Shown here piece after piece: positions 1 through 7,621 of a DNA stretch of 7,621 nt (its first letter is position 1; every line of letters starts with the position of its first letter). The position numbers and the translations under genes were made by a program. Location of the stretch: positions 1-7,621 of the forward strand of contig JAFGGR010000080.1 in the NCBI GenBank assembly GCA_016930475.1, in the 5' to 3' direction. Below the pieces are notes generated by a model. The model was given only the letters and a program-made list of their open reading frames with translations. It had not been told where the DNA came from and made no database searches. The stretch comes from Clostridiales bacterium. GTDB lineage: Bacteria > Bacillota > Clostridia > Saccharofermentanales > Saccharofermentanaceae.

Positions 1-3000
1 AAGCGGGATATCCGGGGGATTCTGACCCCGCCGCCGGCTCGGCCGCTGTCAGTACGGCTTGCAGGCTCATGCGATCGATGATTCGTATGGTGATGTCCCG
101 CGTTCTTCCGCGAATAACAGAACTGTCCGCCTCGGTCGAAGGATCCTTCCCGCTCGTGATCAATTCTTCCACCGGCATAATCGGATTTCTTGAAAGTCCG
201 AGCAGTAGAAAATCGATAAAACTGCCCGCACGCATCACCATTCGAGGCGGTAGTTTTTCTTCCCGAACGGAGAGCGGTGCCGTCACGAAATCCTCGTGAC
301 CGGCCATGCCTCCGTCTATTTTCCTCGAAAAGCTCCCGATCAGATAAAGCCGCTCTTCCGCGCGGGTCAACGCGACGTAAAGCAGGCGCATATATTCGGA
401 AAGTCCCGCGCGCCGCGCGCGCTCTGAGAGGAGCGTCTTGGGAACAGTCGAATAGCTGTAGCCTTTTTCGAGATGAATAAAGTCCGAGGCAATGCCATAT
501 ATGTCGTGCATCAGGACCGCGCTATTTTCTTCTTCACGATTAAACGATCTTGCGAGTCCGCAAACGAAGACGATCTTATATTCGAGGCCCTTGCTCTTGT
601 GAATACTGTTGCAGTGAACCGTGTTGCGAATTTGTTCGCCGACCTCGAATTCCTCCGGGCGGTGCTCTCCGCGGTTGATCTCATCGATGTATCGAACGAA
701 AGAATAAAGCCCGCCTCTGTGCCCGCTTTCGTATGCGTTGGCCCATTCGCGGAACGTTTCCAACGCGGCGACGCGACGCAGACCGTTTTCCTGACCGCTC
801 AGCCGGTCCATCATGCCGGTCCTCCGGTAAATGTGCTCGATCAGCTCGGAGACCTTAAGGACCATCGACTTCGTCCGAAGAGCTTCGATAAAATCGATGA
901 AGCGGTTCACCTTGCCGCGCAAAGGTTCCGGGCCGTTTTGGGAATAAAAGAGCACTTTTTCGTGAAAAAAACTGCGTTTCAAGCCATTCTCCTGCCCGAA
1001 TATAAATATGCGCAAGAGATCCTCCGGCGTAAAAGAAGCGTCCGGGAAATCTGCGCGCATCACGGAGCAAAGCGGGATATCCTGCTGCATATTGTCGATG
1101 AGGAGGATCAGATTGTTCATCAACAGAAGTTCCCTGTCGGTAAATAGCGCCGATTCTGTCGGCCCTTGTGCCGGAATACCGTTGGAGCCGAGGATCCCGG
1201 CGATCAACGCCGCTTCCCGGTTCGTGCGGGAAAGCACCGCAAAATCACTGTATCGGCACCCGAAGCGCCCGATCAACTCACGAATGGTACGCAATACATA
1301 GAGTCCCTCGTATTCGACTGCCGCCAAGTCAATTTCCTCTGTCCTCGAAAAATCAGGTGCTCCGGCTTGGTCTGTCGAACCTTGGTCCGAATCCCCATTC
1401 TCGCTCGTCGGGGATTCTCGCGACTCCGACTCCGGATCGGCTCGAAGCGTCGGGTAGGATTCCGTTCCCCGCTCCAGCAGAACAAATTGAACGACCTCCC
1501 CGGGATCGTCTCCGAATGCACTTTCGGTCCGCATCGGATCCAGTCGCTGGGTGTCGTCATATTGAATTTCGCCTGCCGCCCGCGACATCAACTGAGAAAA
1601 AATATCGTTAACAAAACAAAGGATCTCTCGACGACTTCTGAAATTTCCGTTCAACTCCAGAAGGCTTCCGTCCTCCCCGCCCCGATAACGATCGCTTCTT
1701 GCGGTAAACATATCCGGACGGGCATGGCGAAAACGGTAAATGCTCTGTTTGATGTCTCCGACATAGAACACGTTGCGGTCGGATATCCTTGCGATGATCG
1801 CGTCCTGGATGCGGCTGTTGTCCTGATATTCGTCGATATAGATCTCCGTAAACAATTCGCGGTAGTAACCGGACGGCCCGGGCAATTTCAGCAGTTGAAG
1901 CGCTAATTGCTCCTGATCCGAATAATCGAGCGTGTTCTCGGCGTGTTTCCGTTCCGAAAACAGGCGATCCGTAAGGATCACCGTCTCGAAAAGCCGCGCC
2001 AAAAGCGGGTACATGGCCCGGAGCTCGCCCCGGATATCATCGGCGGTCCGCAAAAACGCCTGCGGCAAAAGACCTTTGAAATTCGAGATGTAAGTCTTAT
2101 TGATCGGGTACGCGCCCGAAAGGACATACATCAACTCGAAAAACGGTGTAAGAACGGCAAAAAACCGGCTCTTTTCACTTCCGCGATCCTCTTTGTCCGG
2201 AGATCCCGGAAATTTGCCGACCGGGGCCCGGGCGGCGACGGATGCGATATCGTCCCAGCCCGCATCGTTTTCGAGCTTCGAAAGAAGTTCCCGGGCGAGC
2301 GCAAAGCTTTCAAGATAGACACCGGTCTGCTCCGCGTTCTTCTTCTTGTCCTTGACAAAGGCGATGATCTCAAGCATCGGCTCGGCTTCCCGGACGGCTT
2401 CGACCGCGCGCTTTGCAATCTCCATGAGCTCCTCGATCAAGGTCCTCGCGGTTTCCGACGACGCATAATCCTCGGCTTCGGCTTTTTTCGCAAGGATCAT
2501 TTCACGGACACGATCTTCATAGTCCGGCAAACTGCGCAGTGCGGAATGAAAGAAGAGGATCATCTCGCGGAGAGTCCTGTCCGTGCGACCGGTGCCAAAA
2601 CTCATCGACATATCCATGAAATGTCCGCACCATTTTTCGATCGTCAGCGAGTCGCCGTCGGACGCGAACGGATATGGTTCCGATCGCTTTATCGGAGGCA
2701 GATCCGAGACCGGATCGATCCCGGAAGGGTCAGATTCTTTGAGGACCCGGTGGCAAAGCGCATACAGTCCGTCGAGGACCCGGTCGACCGCTTCCTGAAG
2801 CATGATCTTGGATCGCGTCCCGTCAAGGATCGAACTGCCCGGCTCGATCAAAATCTTTCCGTCGGCATCCGTAAGCTCAGATCCGAAGTTTTTGATGACG
2901 TCATTGCAGAATGAATGGATCGTCGAAATATGAGCGAGCGGCAGTAAAGATATCTGTTCGGATATCCTTTGGATCTCGCGCGGATCCTCAGATGCGGTCT

Positions 3001-3223
3001 GAGCTTCGATCAGCGCGGTTTCGAGACGGTTGCTCATATGGGTGGCCGCCGCATTGGTAAATGTCATGACCAGGACATTCTGAACATTCAGACTGCCATC
3101 AACGACACGACGGGCGATCCGCTCGACCAAAACGCGCGTTTTACCGGAGCCGGCGGCGGCGCTGATCAGAAGATTGCCGAGCGCCGCGTCGACGACTCTT
3201 TGCTGTTGTTCGGTCAGGTTCAT
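1..3223 (-). CDS. addA: ATP-dependent helicase/nuclease subunit A (AddA), C-terminus beyond left edge
   Basis: Motor subunit of AddAB: a superfamily 1A (UvrD/RecB-like) 3'-5' helicase that drives unwinding from DNA ends, normally carrying a second nuclease at its C-terminus. I translated all 1074 codons in the window and found no stop or frame break. Motifs in order: Q motif LTEQQQ (3-8); Walker A AAAGSGKT (22-29); FTNAAA (55-60); HISTIHSFC (98-106); Walker B IDEYQDNS (463-470); GDIKQSIYRFRHA (489-501); LNGNFRSR (524-531); RYSDFAVLSR (657-666); IHKSKGLE (874-881); and YVALTRAEERLYLIG (949-963). FIDFLLLGL (1002-1010) matches the conserved segment after the helicase core. A Ser/Glu/Asp-rich stretch at about 595-630 is probably a flexible loop. 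The RecB-type nuclease motifs have not appeared by residue 1074, so the missing part should be a few hundred codons. The start is the ATG overlapping the addB stop. Nuclease activity cannot be judged here. Confidence 0.96.
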   Translation of the reverse strand, partial: MNLTEQQQRVVDAALGNLLISAAAGSGKTRVLVERIARRVVDGSLNVQNVLVMTFTNAAATHMSNRLETALIEAQTASEDPREIQRISEQISLLPLAHISTIHSFCNDVIKNFGSELTDADGKILIEPGSSILDGTRSKIMLQEAVDRVLDGLYALCHRVLKESDPSGIDPVSDLPPIKRSEPYPFASDGDSLTIEKWCGHFMDMSMSFGTGRTDRTLREMILFFHSALRSLPDYEDRVREMILAKKAEAEDYASSETARTLIEELMEIAKRAVEAVREAEPMLEIIAFVKDKKKNAEQTGVYLESFALARELLSKLENDAGWDDIASVAARAPVGKFPGSPDKEDRGSEKSRFFAVLTPFFELMYVLSGAYPINKTYISNFKGLLPQAFLRTADDIRGELRAMYPLLARLFETVILTDRLFSERKHAENTLDYSDQEQLALQLLKLPGPSGYYRELFTEIYIDEYQDNSRIQDAIIARISDRNVFYVGDIKQSIYRFRHARPDMFTARSDRYRGGEDGSLLELNGNFRSRREILCFVNDIFSQLMSRAAGEIQYDDTQRLDPMRTESAFGDDPGEVVQFVLLERGTESYPTLRADPESESRESPTSENGDSDQGSTDQAGAPDFSRTEEIDLAAVEYEGLYVLRTIRELIGRFGCRYSDFAVLSRTNREAALIAGILGSNGIPAQGPTESALFTDRELLLMNNLILLIDNMQQDIPLCSVMRADFPDASFTPEDLLRIFIFGQENGLKRSFFHEKVLFYSQNGPEPLRGKVNRFIDFIEALRTKSMVLKVSELIEHIYRRTGMMDRLSGQENGLRRVAALETFREWANAYESGHRGGLYSFVRYIDEINRGEHRPEEFEVGEQIRNTVHCNSIHKSKGLEYKIVFVCGLARSFNREEENSAVLMHDIYGIASDFIHLEKGYSYSTVPKTLLSERARRAGLSEYMRLLYVALTRAEERLYLIGSFSRKIDGGMAGHEDFVTAPLSVREEKLPPRMVMRAGSFIDFLLLGLSRNPIMPVEELITSGKDPSTEADSSVIRGRTRDITIRIIDRMSLQAVLTAAEPAAGSESPGYPA
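3220..3223 (-). promoter_or_regulatory. ATGA stop/start overlap between addB and addA
   Basis: The minus-strand bases ATGA hold both the addA start (ATG, 3221-3223) and the addB stop (TGA, 3220-3222). Such four-base overlaps usually couple translation by re-initiation, which suits two subunits of one heterodimer made in equal amounts. Confidence 0.9.
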
Positions 3224-6200
3224 GTCGAAAGTCCCCCTTCCGCGTCTGTTTCGGTCGGATCGGCGTTGCCGGAAAACGCGTTCCCGATATCGAAGCGATC
3301 GGACACCTCCCGGCGAACGGCCTCGATATAGCACTCTCTGTCTCCGGGTTTTTTGCCCGGCTCCACTTCGATTTGAGGCAACGCGCGCATCGGTGCGGAC
3401 GGGGGTCTTTCGGGGTCGATGCCACAGATCGCCTTATATTCGCAATAAACGCACGCGATTTTTTTATCGTTTTTGGGATCATAGACCGGGCGGATCGGGA
3501 ATCGCCCGTCGAAGATTTTTTCGCACGATTCTCTGATCCTTATGAGTGCATGTTCCGCACCGAGGCTCAGAATATCCGGTTCCAGTTTCATGCCGCGCTC
3601 GGTCAATTGCTTATTCTTGCCGACAATCGCAGTTTCTTCCGGCGAGGCCGTCTTCGAAAGATCGACTCGTATGACCGGGTTTTTCATTACAAAATACCCC
3701 GCGTCTGCCGGTCGAAGCTCGGGATGAACCGACCCGTATGCGTATATATATCCCGGCAGTTGAACCGAAAGGCCGGCGTACATTTGCCGATAGTTCACTT
3801 CCTTTTCGCCGGTTTTGTAATCGAGCACACGAAAGACGCCGAGCGTCGGATCAACGTCTACGCGGTCGATCACGCCGTTGAATGCTACGCTTCGTCCCTT
3901 CCCCGGCCATTGAATGACAATCGGCGGATTCGAATTTCCCTTTCCGTACGACCACTCGGTCTCCCGCGGAGTGAAATTTCCCGATCGTATGCCGCTAATA
4001 ACGGCACGCAAAGATTCCCGAACGATCGCGATCATCCGACGGCCGGAACCCATGAGCAGTGCCGGGTCTTGCGAGACGATATTGCGATCCGCCGCGCAGG
4101 CCTTTTCGAAAAGCGCCGCGCTCCATTCCCCAAAATCCTTATGTGTATATTCCTCCATGACCTCCTTGCGCTGCTCTTCGTCCGGGACGTCGCGGAGCTC
4201 GCCGATCAATTCCTGAAGCGCAAGCTCCATCATCTTATGCGCGACGGTGCCGGTTTCCCGCGCATCGACTTCGAACCGGTCCCGCTCGAGCAGACGCAAC
4301 ACATAAGAAGCAAAGTATTGAAAAGGGCATGATTCATACTTTTCGATCTGAGAGACGCTCATCCTCGTTTCCGGCTCGAAGATCCGATCGATCAACCCGG
4401 CCGACAGGCGAACATCAAAGGGATCTCCCGACGCCCTGTTTCGGAAGGTAAATTCGGGATGCTGACGAAGCAACGCGCCGGCCTTCGCTCGTTCCCGAGG
4501 ATCGACGGAAGAGTCGTCGGAATGAATCATCGAGGCAGCATATCGCAGAAGCGCTGTTCGGGTAAAAAGTCGCGGGTCATGGAGACCCTTCGGGGGATGA
4601 TCCAGAAACGTCGCGTTCGGCAGACAATCGGAAATCAGGCGGAAAACAGAGGAGGGCTCTTTCGAAAGGAGCGAAGAGATATAGAGTTTCTCCGAAGGAC
4701 AATCGAGTATCGCGTATGCGGTGAAAAAGTCGGCGTACGCGCCATCCTTCGATCGGTTCGGGAAGCGGACCCGGAGCGACGTCGCGAGCAGTTCGCGTTC
4801 ATGACCGCGCAGGAATCCTTCGGATAGCGCTTTATTGGGAAAATGCTCGCGCTGGGCTCCGACCAGGAACATGACCTTGCAGTCGCGCTGAAAGCCGCGT
4901 GTTACATCGGTGATCCGCAATTGGTCGACAAATGCGGGGATCGCGCCCGCGGGTGCAGCGTCCGTCGCAAACAAGAGCGCGTCCCGGAAGTTAATAAGGG
5001 AAATCCGCATATCACCCATGGGACCTGCGAGTCGATCGAGAATCCTCATCAGTTCGTTCCAGGACGCCACCAACGCAAGCGCCGCGTCATGGTCGCCGGC
5101 ATCGACCCATTCCCGCCCTAAAAACTCGATCTGGCTGACGGAGTTCTCCGGGGAATCTCCTCCGATGTAAATTTCCAGAAATGCGGATAGGATCACCGAC
5201 TTCGCGTCACAGCGCGGTTCCGCAAGAAGGCTCGAAACAACTTCCCGCAACGGGAAAAGAACCCTTTGAACCAAGGCGAAGAGTTCCGGACCTTTGGGGT
5301 CCTTCTCCTTCGTATATCGAGCCTCGTCGAAAATCCGATATCCCTTGAAAAGCCCGTGCTTCAGGCAATAATTCTCGAGTCGGTCGGCATCCTCCCGTGT
5401 GATATGGCACATCCCCGATTTAACGCATTGCATGAGGCTGTTGTACGACCATCCGTTGACGCCCAAGTCCATGAGCGCCGCGACAAATCGCATCAGAGCG
5501 GTATCTGAGAGCCTCTTGCGCTTGTCGAGAAACGGATCCATACCGAACTCGGCAAAAATCGAGTGCAGATTGGACTGGTAATTCATAGGATCGCACAGAA
5601 CGATCGTGATGTCCTTGTATCGATATCCGTGAAGCAGTACGAGCTCACGCACCTTCCCGGCGACATAGGAAAGTTCATCCGTCGCCGAGGCGAAAAGCAT
5701 GCTCGTAACGCCTCCCGCCTGCCCTGTGAAGGGTTTTCGCTCTCTCCTGAGAAAAGATTCCGCAAGATGACGGATCTCCGGAGCTGTGTTCTCGGAGCGC
5801 GGGACCTCGACAAACTCGGCGGACGGTACGGATCCTTTAAGAAGTCGGATCGTTTGTCCTCCGAAATGAAAACCTTCCCGGCCCGGCGCTTCTTCATCCT
5901 CACCGGCACCGTCACGCAGACGCCCTGCCGTATCGGAATCGGCGCATACAGAAACCGTGACCTTGGTACACAACCATGAGAGCCGCTTGATGATCTCCGA
6001 CTCTTCGGGCGTAAAATTTCGCGTTTGGCCGAACCCGGTGATCCAGACCGAGGCATCGGAGAGATACTTGAGCCTACTGTACGGCCAAGGCACGGATCCT
6101 GCCGCACCGATGGCATTCAATTCGTCGATGATCGCGCAAAGCCGGTTGAGCGGACGGACGCGCTGACAGCCTTCCAGATCTCCTGTGAGACGGTCCAACC

Positions 6201-6726
6201 GCTCCATCAAGAGCGCAAGCTCCTGCATTTTTTCGTTGAAAAGAGGTTGTACCGATTCCCCTTCGACATTGCGGAGCATATCCGGCGTAATGTCATATCG
6301 ATAGAAGTCTTCCAGAACGCTTTCGATCTGCGAAGCAAAACCGATCCTTTGTGAAACGGAAGACAGTACTCGAAAATCGTCCTTGCCCTCATTAAGCACG
6401 CGGTGAATCAGCAGACTTTGCATCGCGGGATCCGAAAGATCGTGACGTATCCCGCCGATATCCGAAAGGATCCGATGCGCAAACCGATGAAAACTTAAGA
6501 CGTCGACAAGCATCAACGCTTCGCTGATCGCTTCGCCGGACTCGCCGTCTCGGCAAAGCCTCTGCCGGACCTCCAGATAACGCCGCTCCATGTCGGCCTT
6601 GGTTTGTTCGGGAACAATGAGAAAGGCTCTCTTATGAGGCCAAAGAAGCGCTTCGGTGCAGATCTCCTCCATGCAGGCATCTATCAGATCACCCGCACGT
6701 TCTCCGTGCAGTATTCGAAACGCCAA
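3220..6726 (-). CDS. addB: ATP-dependent helicase/deoxyribonuclease subunit B (AddB), complete
   Basis: Non-motor subunit of the AddAB helicase-nuclease, which processes double-strand DNA ends for RecA-dependent repair. In B. subtilis AddB recognises Chi and cuts one strand. The 1168 residues match the family length (about 1150-1200). The start is TTG, chosen because of the strong Shine-Dalgarno site and because the product then opens with MAFRILHG, the usual first beta strand. An inactive superfamily 1 helicase-like region covers about residues 1-780, including GYRYKDITIVL (367-377) and VMFLVGAQREHFP (618-630). The loop that is GRxGSGK(S/T) in B. subtilis is GERAGDLI (8-15) here, so the Walker A Lys is gone. 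The RecB-type nuclease shows GTVAH (826-830), GVIDRVD (951-957), LDYKTG (968-973) and Gln989. Four cysteines, C800 in YESCPFQYF and C1092/C1095/C1101 spaced C-x2-C-x5-C, match the 4Fe-4S staple. About 67 residues follow the last cysteine, somewhat more than in B. subtilis. The stop overlaps the addA start. Confidence 0.96.
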   Translation of the reverse strand: MAFRILHGERAGDLIDACMEEICTEALLWPHKRAFLIVPEQTKADMERRYLEVRQRLCRDGESGEAISEALMLVDVLSFHRFAHRILSDIGGIRHDLSDPAMQSLLIHRVLNEGKDDFRVLSSVSQRIGFASQIESVLEDFYRYDITPDMLRNVEGESVQPLFNEKMQELALLMERLDRLTGDLEGCQRVRPLNRLCAIIDELNAIGAAGSVPWPYSRLKYLSDASVWITGFGQTRNFTPEESEIIKRLSWLCTKVTVSVCADSDTAGRLRDGAGEDEEAPGREGFHFGGQTIRLLKGSVPSAEFVEVPRSENTAPEIRHLAESFLRRERKPFTGQAGGVTSMLFASATDELSYVAGKVRELVLLHGYRYKDITIVLCDPMNYQSNLHSIFAEFGMDPFLDKRKRLSDTALMRFVAALMDLGVNGWSYNSLMQCVKSGMCHITREDADRLENYCLKHGLFKGYRIFDEARYTKEKDPKGPELFALVQRVLFPLREVVSSLLAEPRCDAKSVILSAFLEIYIGGDSPENSVSQIEFLGREWVDAGDHDAALALVASWNELMRILDRLAGPMGDMRISLINFRDALLFATDAAPAGAIPAFVDQLRITDVTRGFQRDCKVMFLVGAQREHFPNKALSEGFLRGHERELLATSLRVRFPNRSKDGAYADFFTAYAILDCPSEKLYISSLLSKEPSSVFRLISDCLPNATFLDHPPKGLHDPRLFTRTALLRYAASMIHSDDSSVDPRERAKAGALLRQHPEFTFRNRASGDPFDVRLSAGLIDRIFEPETRMSVSQIEKYESCPFQYFASYVLRLLERDRFEVDARETGTVAHKMMELALQELIGELRDVPDEEQRKEVMEEYTHKDFGEWSAALFEKACAADRNIVSQDPALLMGSGRRMIAIVRESLRAVISGIRSGNFTPRETEWSYGKGNSNPPIVIQWPGKGRSVAFNGVIDRVDVDPTLGVFRVLDYKTGEKEVNYRQMYAGLSVQLPGYIYAYGSVHPELRPADAGYFVMKNPVIRVDLSKTASPEETAIVGKNKQLTERGMKLEPDILSLGAEHALIRIRESCEKIFDGRFPIRPVYDPKNDKKIACVYCEYKAICGIDPERPPSAPMRALPQIEVEPGKKPGDRECYIEAVRREVSDRFDIGNAFSGNADPTETDAEGGLST
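3233..3240 (-). promoter_or_regulatory. Probable ribosome binding site of addA
   Basis: The minus strand reads GAAGGGGG inside the last codons of addB, 9 bases before the addA ATG. It differs from the AAGGAGG consensus by one base. With the ATGA stop/start overlap just downstream it supports this ATG as the addA start. Confidence 0.65.
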
Positions 6727-6733
6727 GGCCGCA

Positions 6734-6741
6734 CACCTCCT
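6734..6741 (-). promoter_or_regulatory. Ribosome binding site of addB
   Basis: On the minus strand this reads AGGAGGTG, a full-length match to the usual anti-Shine-Dalgarno sequence. Its GGAGG core is 9 bases from the TTG at 6724-6726. The first base of the site is the last base of the synthetase TGA stop (6741-6743), so ribosomes finishing the upstream gene stand on this site. This decides the TTG start of addB and suggests translational coupling. Confidence 0.85.
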
Positions 6742-7621
6742 CAGAGGGTATCCAGATTCTGACCGTGTGCCGACTTCATTGTCGCACCCGCCTTATCCAG
6801 TATAGCATGAACGGCCTCGTATTCCTGCTTCCTTTTGACCTTGAGCGTGGTCGTTTTGACCATTTCGCCTTCCGAGAATACGAAGTATCGGATCGACTTG
6901 AAAGACGGCATTTGATGGTTGATTTCACGAATATGATCCTTGAAATATTCGAAAATGTTGTTGTCACCGGGGTTCTTGTCCGGCACGGGCAAGTGTTTTC
7001 CGATCTCCTGACGATCAATGAGTATCTTCGCGCATATATCGATAGTCTCCCGATCCGATTCTTCTCCCCAAACAAAGGCTTCGCGAACGCCCGGAATGAT
7101 GTTGATCAGAGACTCGATCTCCTCGGGGAACGCCTTCTTTCCGTTGGTCAGAACGATCATCGACTTCACCCGTCCGGTGATGTGCAGACAACCCTTCTTG
7201 TCGAGATACCCCATGTCTCCGGTCCGGAACCATCCGTCCTCGGTCATCACCTCCGCAGTCGCCTCCGGGTTCTCATAATAGCCGAGCATAACGCACTCGC
7301 TTTTCGTAAGGATTTCTCCGATGGCGCCCGGCTTCTCTTCCTCGGTATCAATCCCGACCCGGACATCGGTGACCGGTCGGCCGACACTTCCGTAGACGTT
7401 GCACTCCTGCGTAGTCACGCTGATGACCGGTGCAGTCTCGGTAAGCCCGTAGCCCATCAGAAAATCAAGTCCGAAATCGCTGAAGTCACTGATATACTTC
7501 TTATCGATCCCGGCACCGCCGATGACAACCAGTCGGAGATGTCCGCCGAACTTCTTGAGGATGTCCTTGAAACTGATCCGCCGGAGGTCAATACCGAATT
7601 TCCGGAAAAAACGGGTCAGCG
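6741..7621 (-). CDS. AMP-forming acyl-CoA synthetase, C-terminal part (ANL superfamily; N-terminus beyond right edge)
   Basis: Adenylates a carboxylic acid with ATP and transfers it to coenzyme A; the closest resemblance is to long-chain fatty acyl-CoA synthetases (FadD/FAA1-like), acting in the cytoplasm or at the membrane face. The frame is open to the edge, giving 292 residues. In fragment numbering I see the GGAGI turn (34-38), the adenylate-binding GYGLTE core (56-61), a GWFRTGD segment with the ribose-binding Asp at 135, the hinge region GRVKSMIVLTNGKKAFPEEIE-like at 149-168 with Arg150, and the C-terminal MVKTTTLKVKR with the likely catalytic Lys at 260. The Met at 7455-7457 lies inside the core motif and is not the start. 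The P-loop-like Ser/Thr/Gly motif and most of the acyl pocket are off the window, so the substrate cannot be told. The C-terminal lid looks intact and nothing suggests a pseudogene. It ends 14 bases before addB, with which it is probably cotranscribed. The superfamily is certain; fatty-acid specificity is inferred. Confidence 0.9.
   Translation of the reverse strand, partial: LTRFFRKFGIDLRRISFKDILKKFGGHLRLVVIGGAGIDKKYISDFSDFGLDFLMGYGLTETAPVISVTTQECNVYGSVGRPVTDVRVGIDTEEEKPGAIGEILTKSECVMLGYYENPEATAEVMTEDGWFRTGDMGYLDKKGCLHITGRVKSMIVLTNGKKAFPEEIESLINIIPGVREAFVWGEESDRETIDICAKILIDRQEIGKHLPVPDKNPGDNNIFEYFKDHIREINHQMPSFKSIRYFVFSEGEMVKTTTLKVKRKQEYEAVHAILDKAGATMKSAHGQNLDTL

Noticed and set aside
404..423. 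Alternating CG-rich stretch that could form a hairpin
   Set aside because: It encodes the Arg/Ala run just before the last AddA helicase motif; no T-run follows and it lies within the coding frame.
1..1083. A repeated 13-mer aagcgggatatcc at 1-13 and about 1071-1083
   Set aside because: It is read in different addA frames (GYPA and DIPL), and a match of this length is expected about once by chance in a window this size.
473..2914. Three long plus-strand open frames end to end in one frame (473-1147, 1166-1906, 1907-2914)
   Set aside because: They are in exact codon register with addA on the other strand. Stops in that register arise only from TTA, CTA or TCA in addA, which are rare here, so long antisense frames are expected. 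Their products show no recognisable motifs, while addA has all its helicase motifs.
3373..4332. A 319-residue plus-strand open frame
   Set aside because: Same codon-register antisense effect over addB; it lies across the conserved nuclease and cysteine region of AddB.
5583..6116. A 177-residue minus-strand open frame inside addB in another frame
   Set aside because: The product is Arg/Ser/Pro-rich, typical of an out-of-frame reading, and addB is intact through the same bases.
6741..7457. A 238-residue synthetase gene starting at the ATG of 7455-7457
   Set aside because: This Met is part of the conserved MGYGLTET core, and 54 more codons upstream in frame match the family, including GGAGI.
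1..7621. AGCGG pentamers as possible Chi sites
   Set aside because: AGCGG is Chi in B. subtilis, but Chi differs among species and a five-base motif occurs often by chance, so nothing can be concluded here.

Overview
The window is coding almost throughout, all on the minus strand. It reads from right to left as one tightly packed run of three genes: an AMP-forming acyl-CoA synthetase (only its C-terminal 292 residues, entering from the right edge), addB (complete, 1168 residues) and addA (1074 residues, running off the left edge). The only non-coding DNA is 14 bases between the synthetase and addB. I see no RNA genes, mobile elements, CRISPR arrays, promoters or terminators.

The addBA pair points to a Bacillota-type bacterium, probably of class Clostridia: the order addB then addA, the ATGA overlap between them, strong purine-rich Shine-Dalgarno sites, a TTG start, and an AddB with the four-cysteine iron-sulfur arrangement known from Bacillus subtilis. 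Sampled lines suggest a little over half G+C, which is high for that group. I cannot name a genus.

AddA and AddB together form the AddAB helicase-nuclease, the counterpart of RecBCD. It binds broken double-stranded DNA ends, unwinds and degrades them, and at Chi sites switches to making a 3' single-stranded tail for RecA. Here AddA has all the superfamily 1 helicase motifs and is clearly the motor. AddB has an intact nuclease and iron-sulfur staple, but its N-terminal nucleotide-binding loop is lost. The nuclease domain of AddA lies beyond the left edge. The synthetase would activate a carboxylic acid, probably a fatty acid, to its CoA thioester. It has no known link to DNA repair, although its stop codon touches the addB ribosome binding site.

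This is essentially a core housekeeping region and I found no convincing new system. The points worth a second look are the lost Walker A motif in AddB, the synthetase-addB coupling, and a roughly 3.5-fold excess of GATC across the window.
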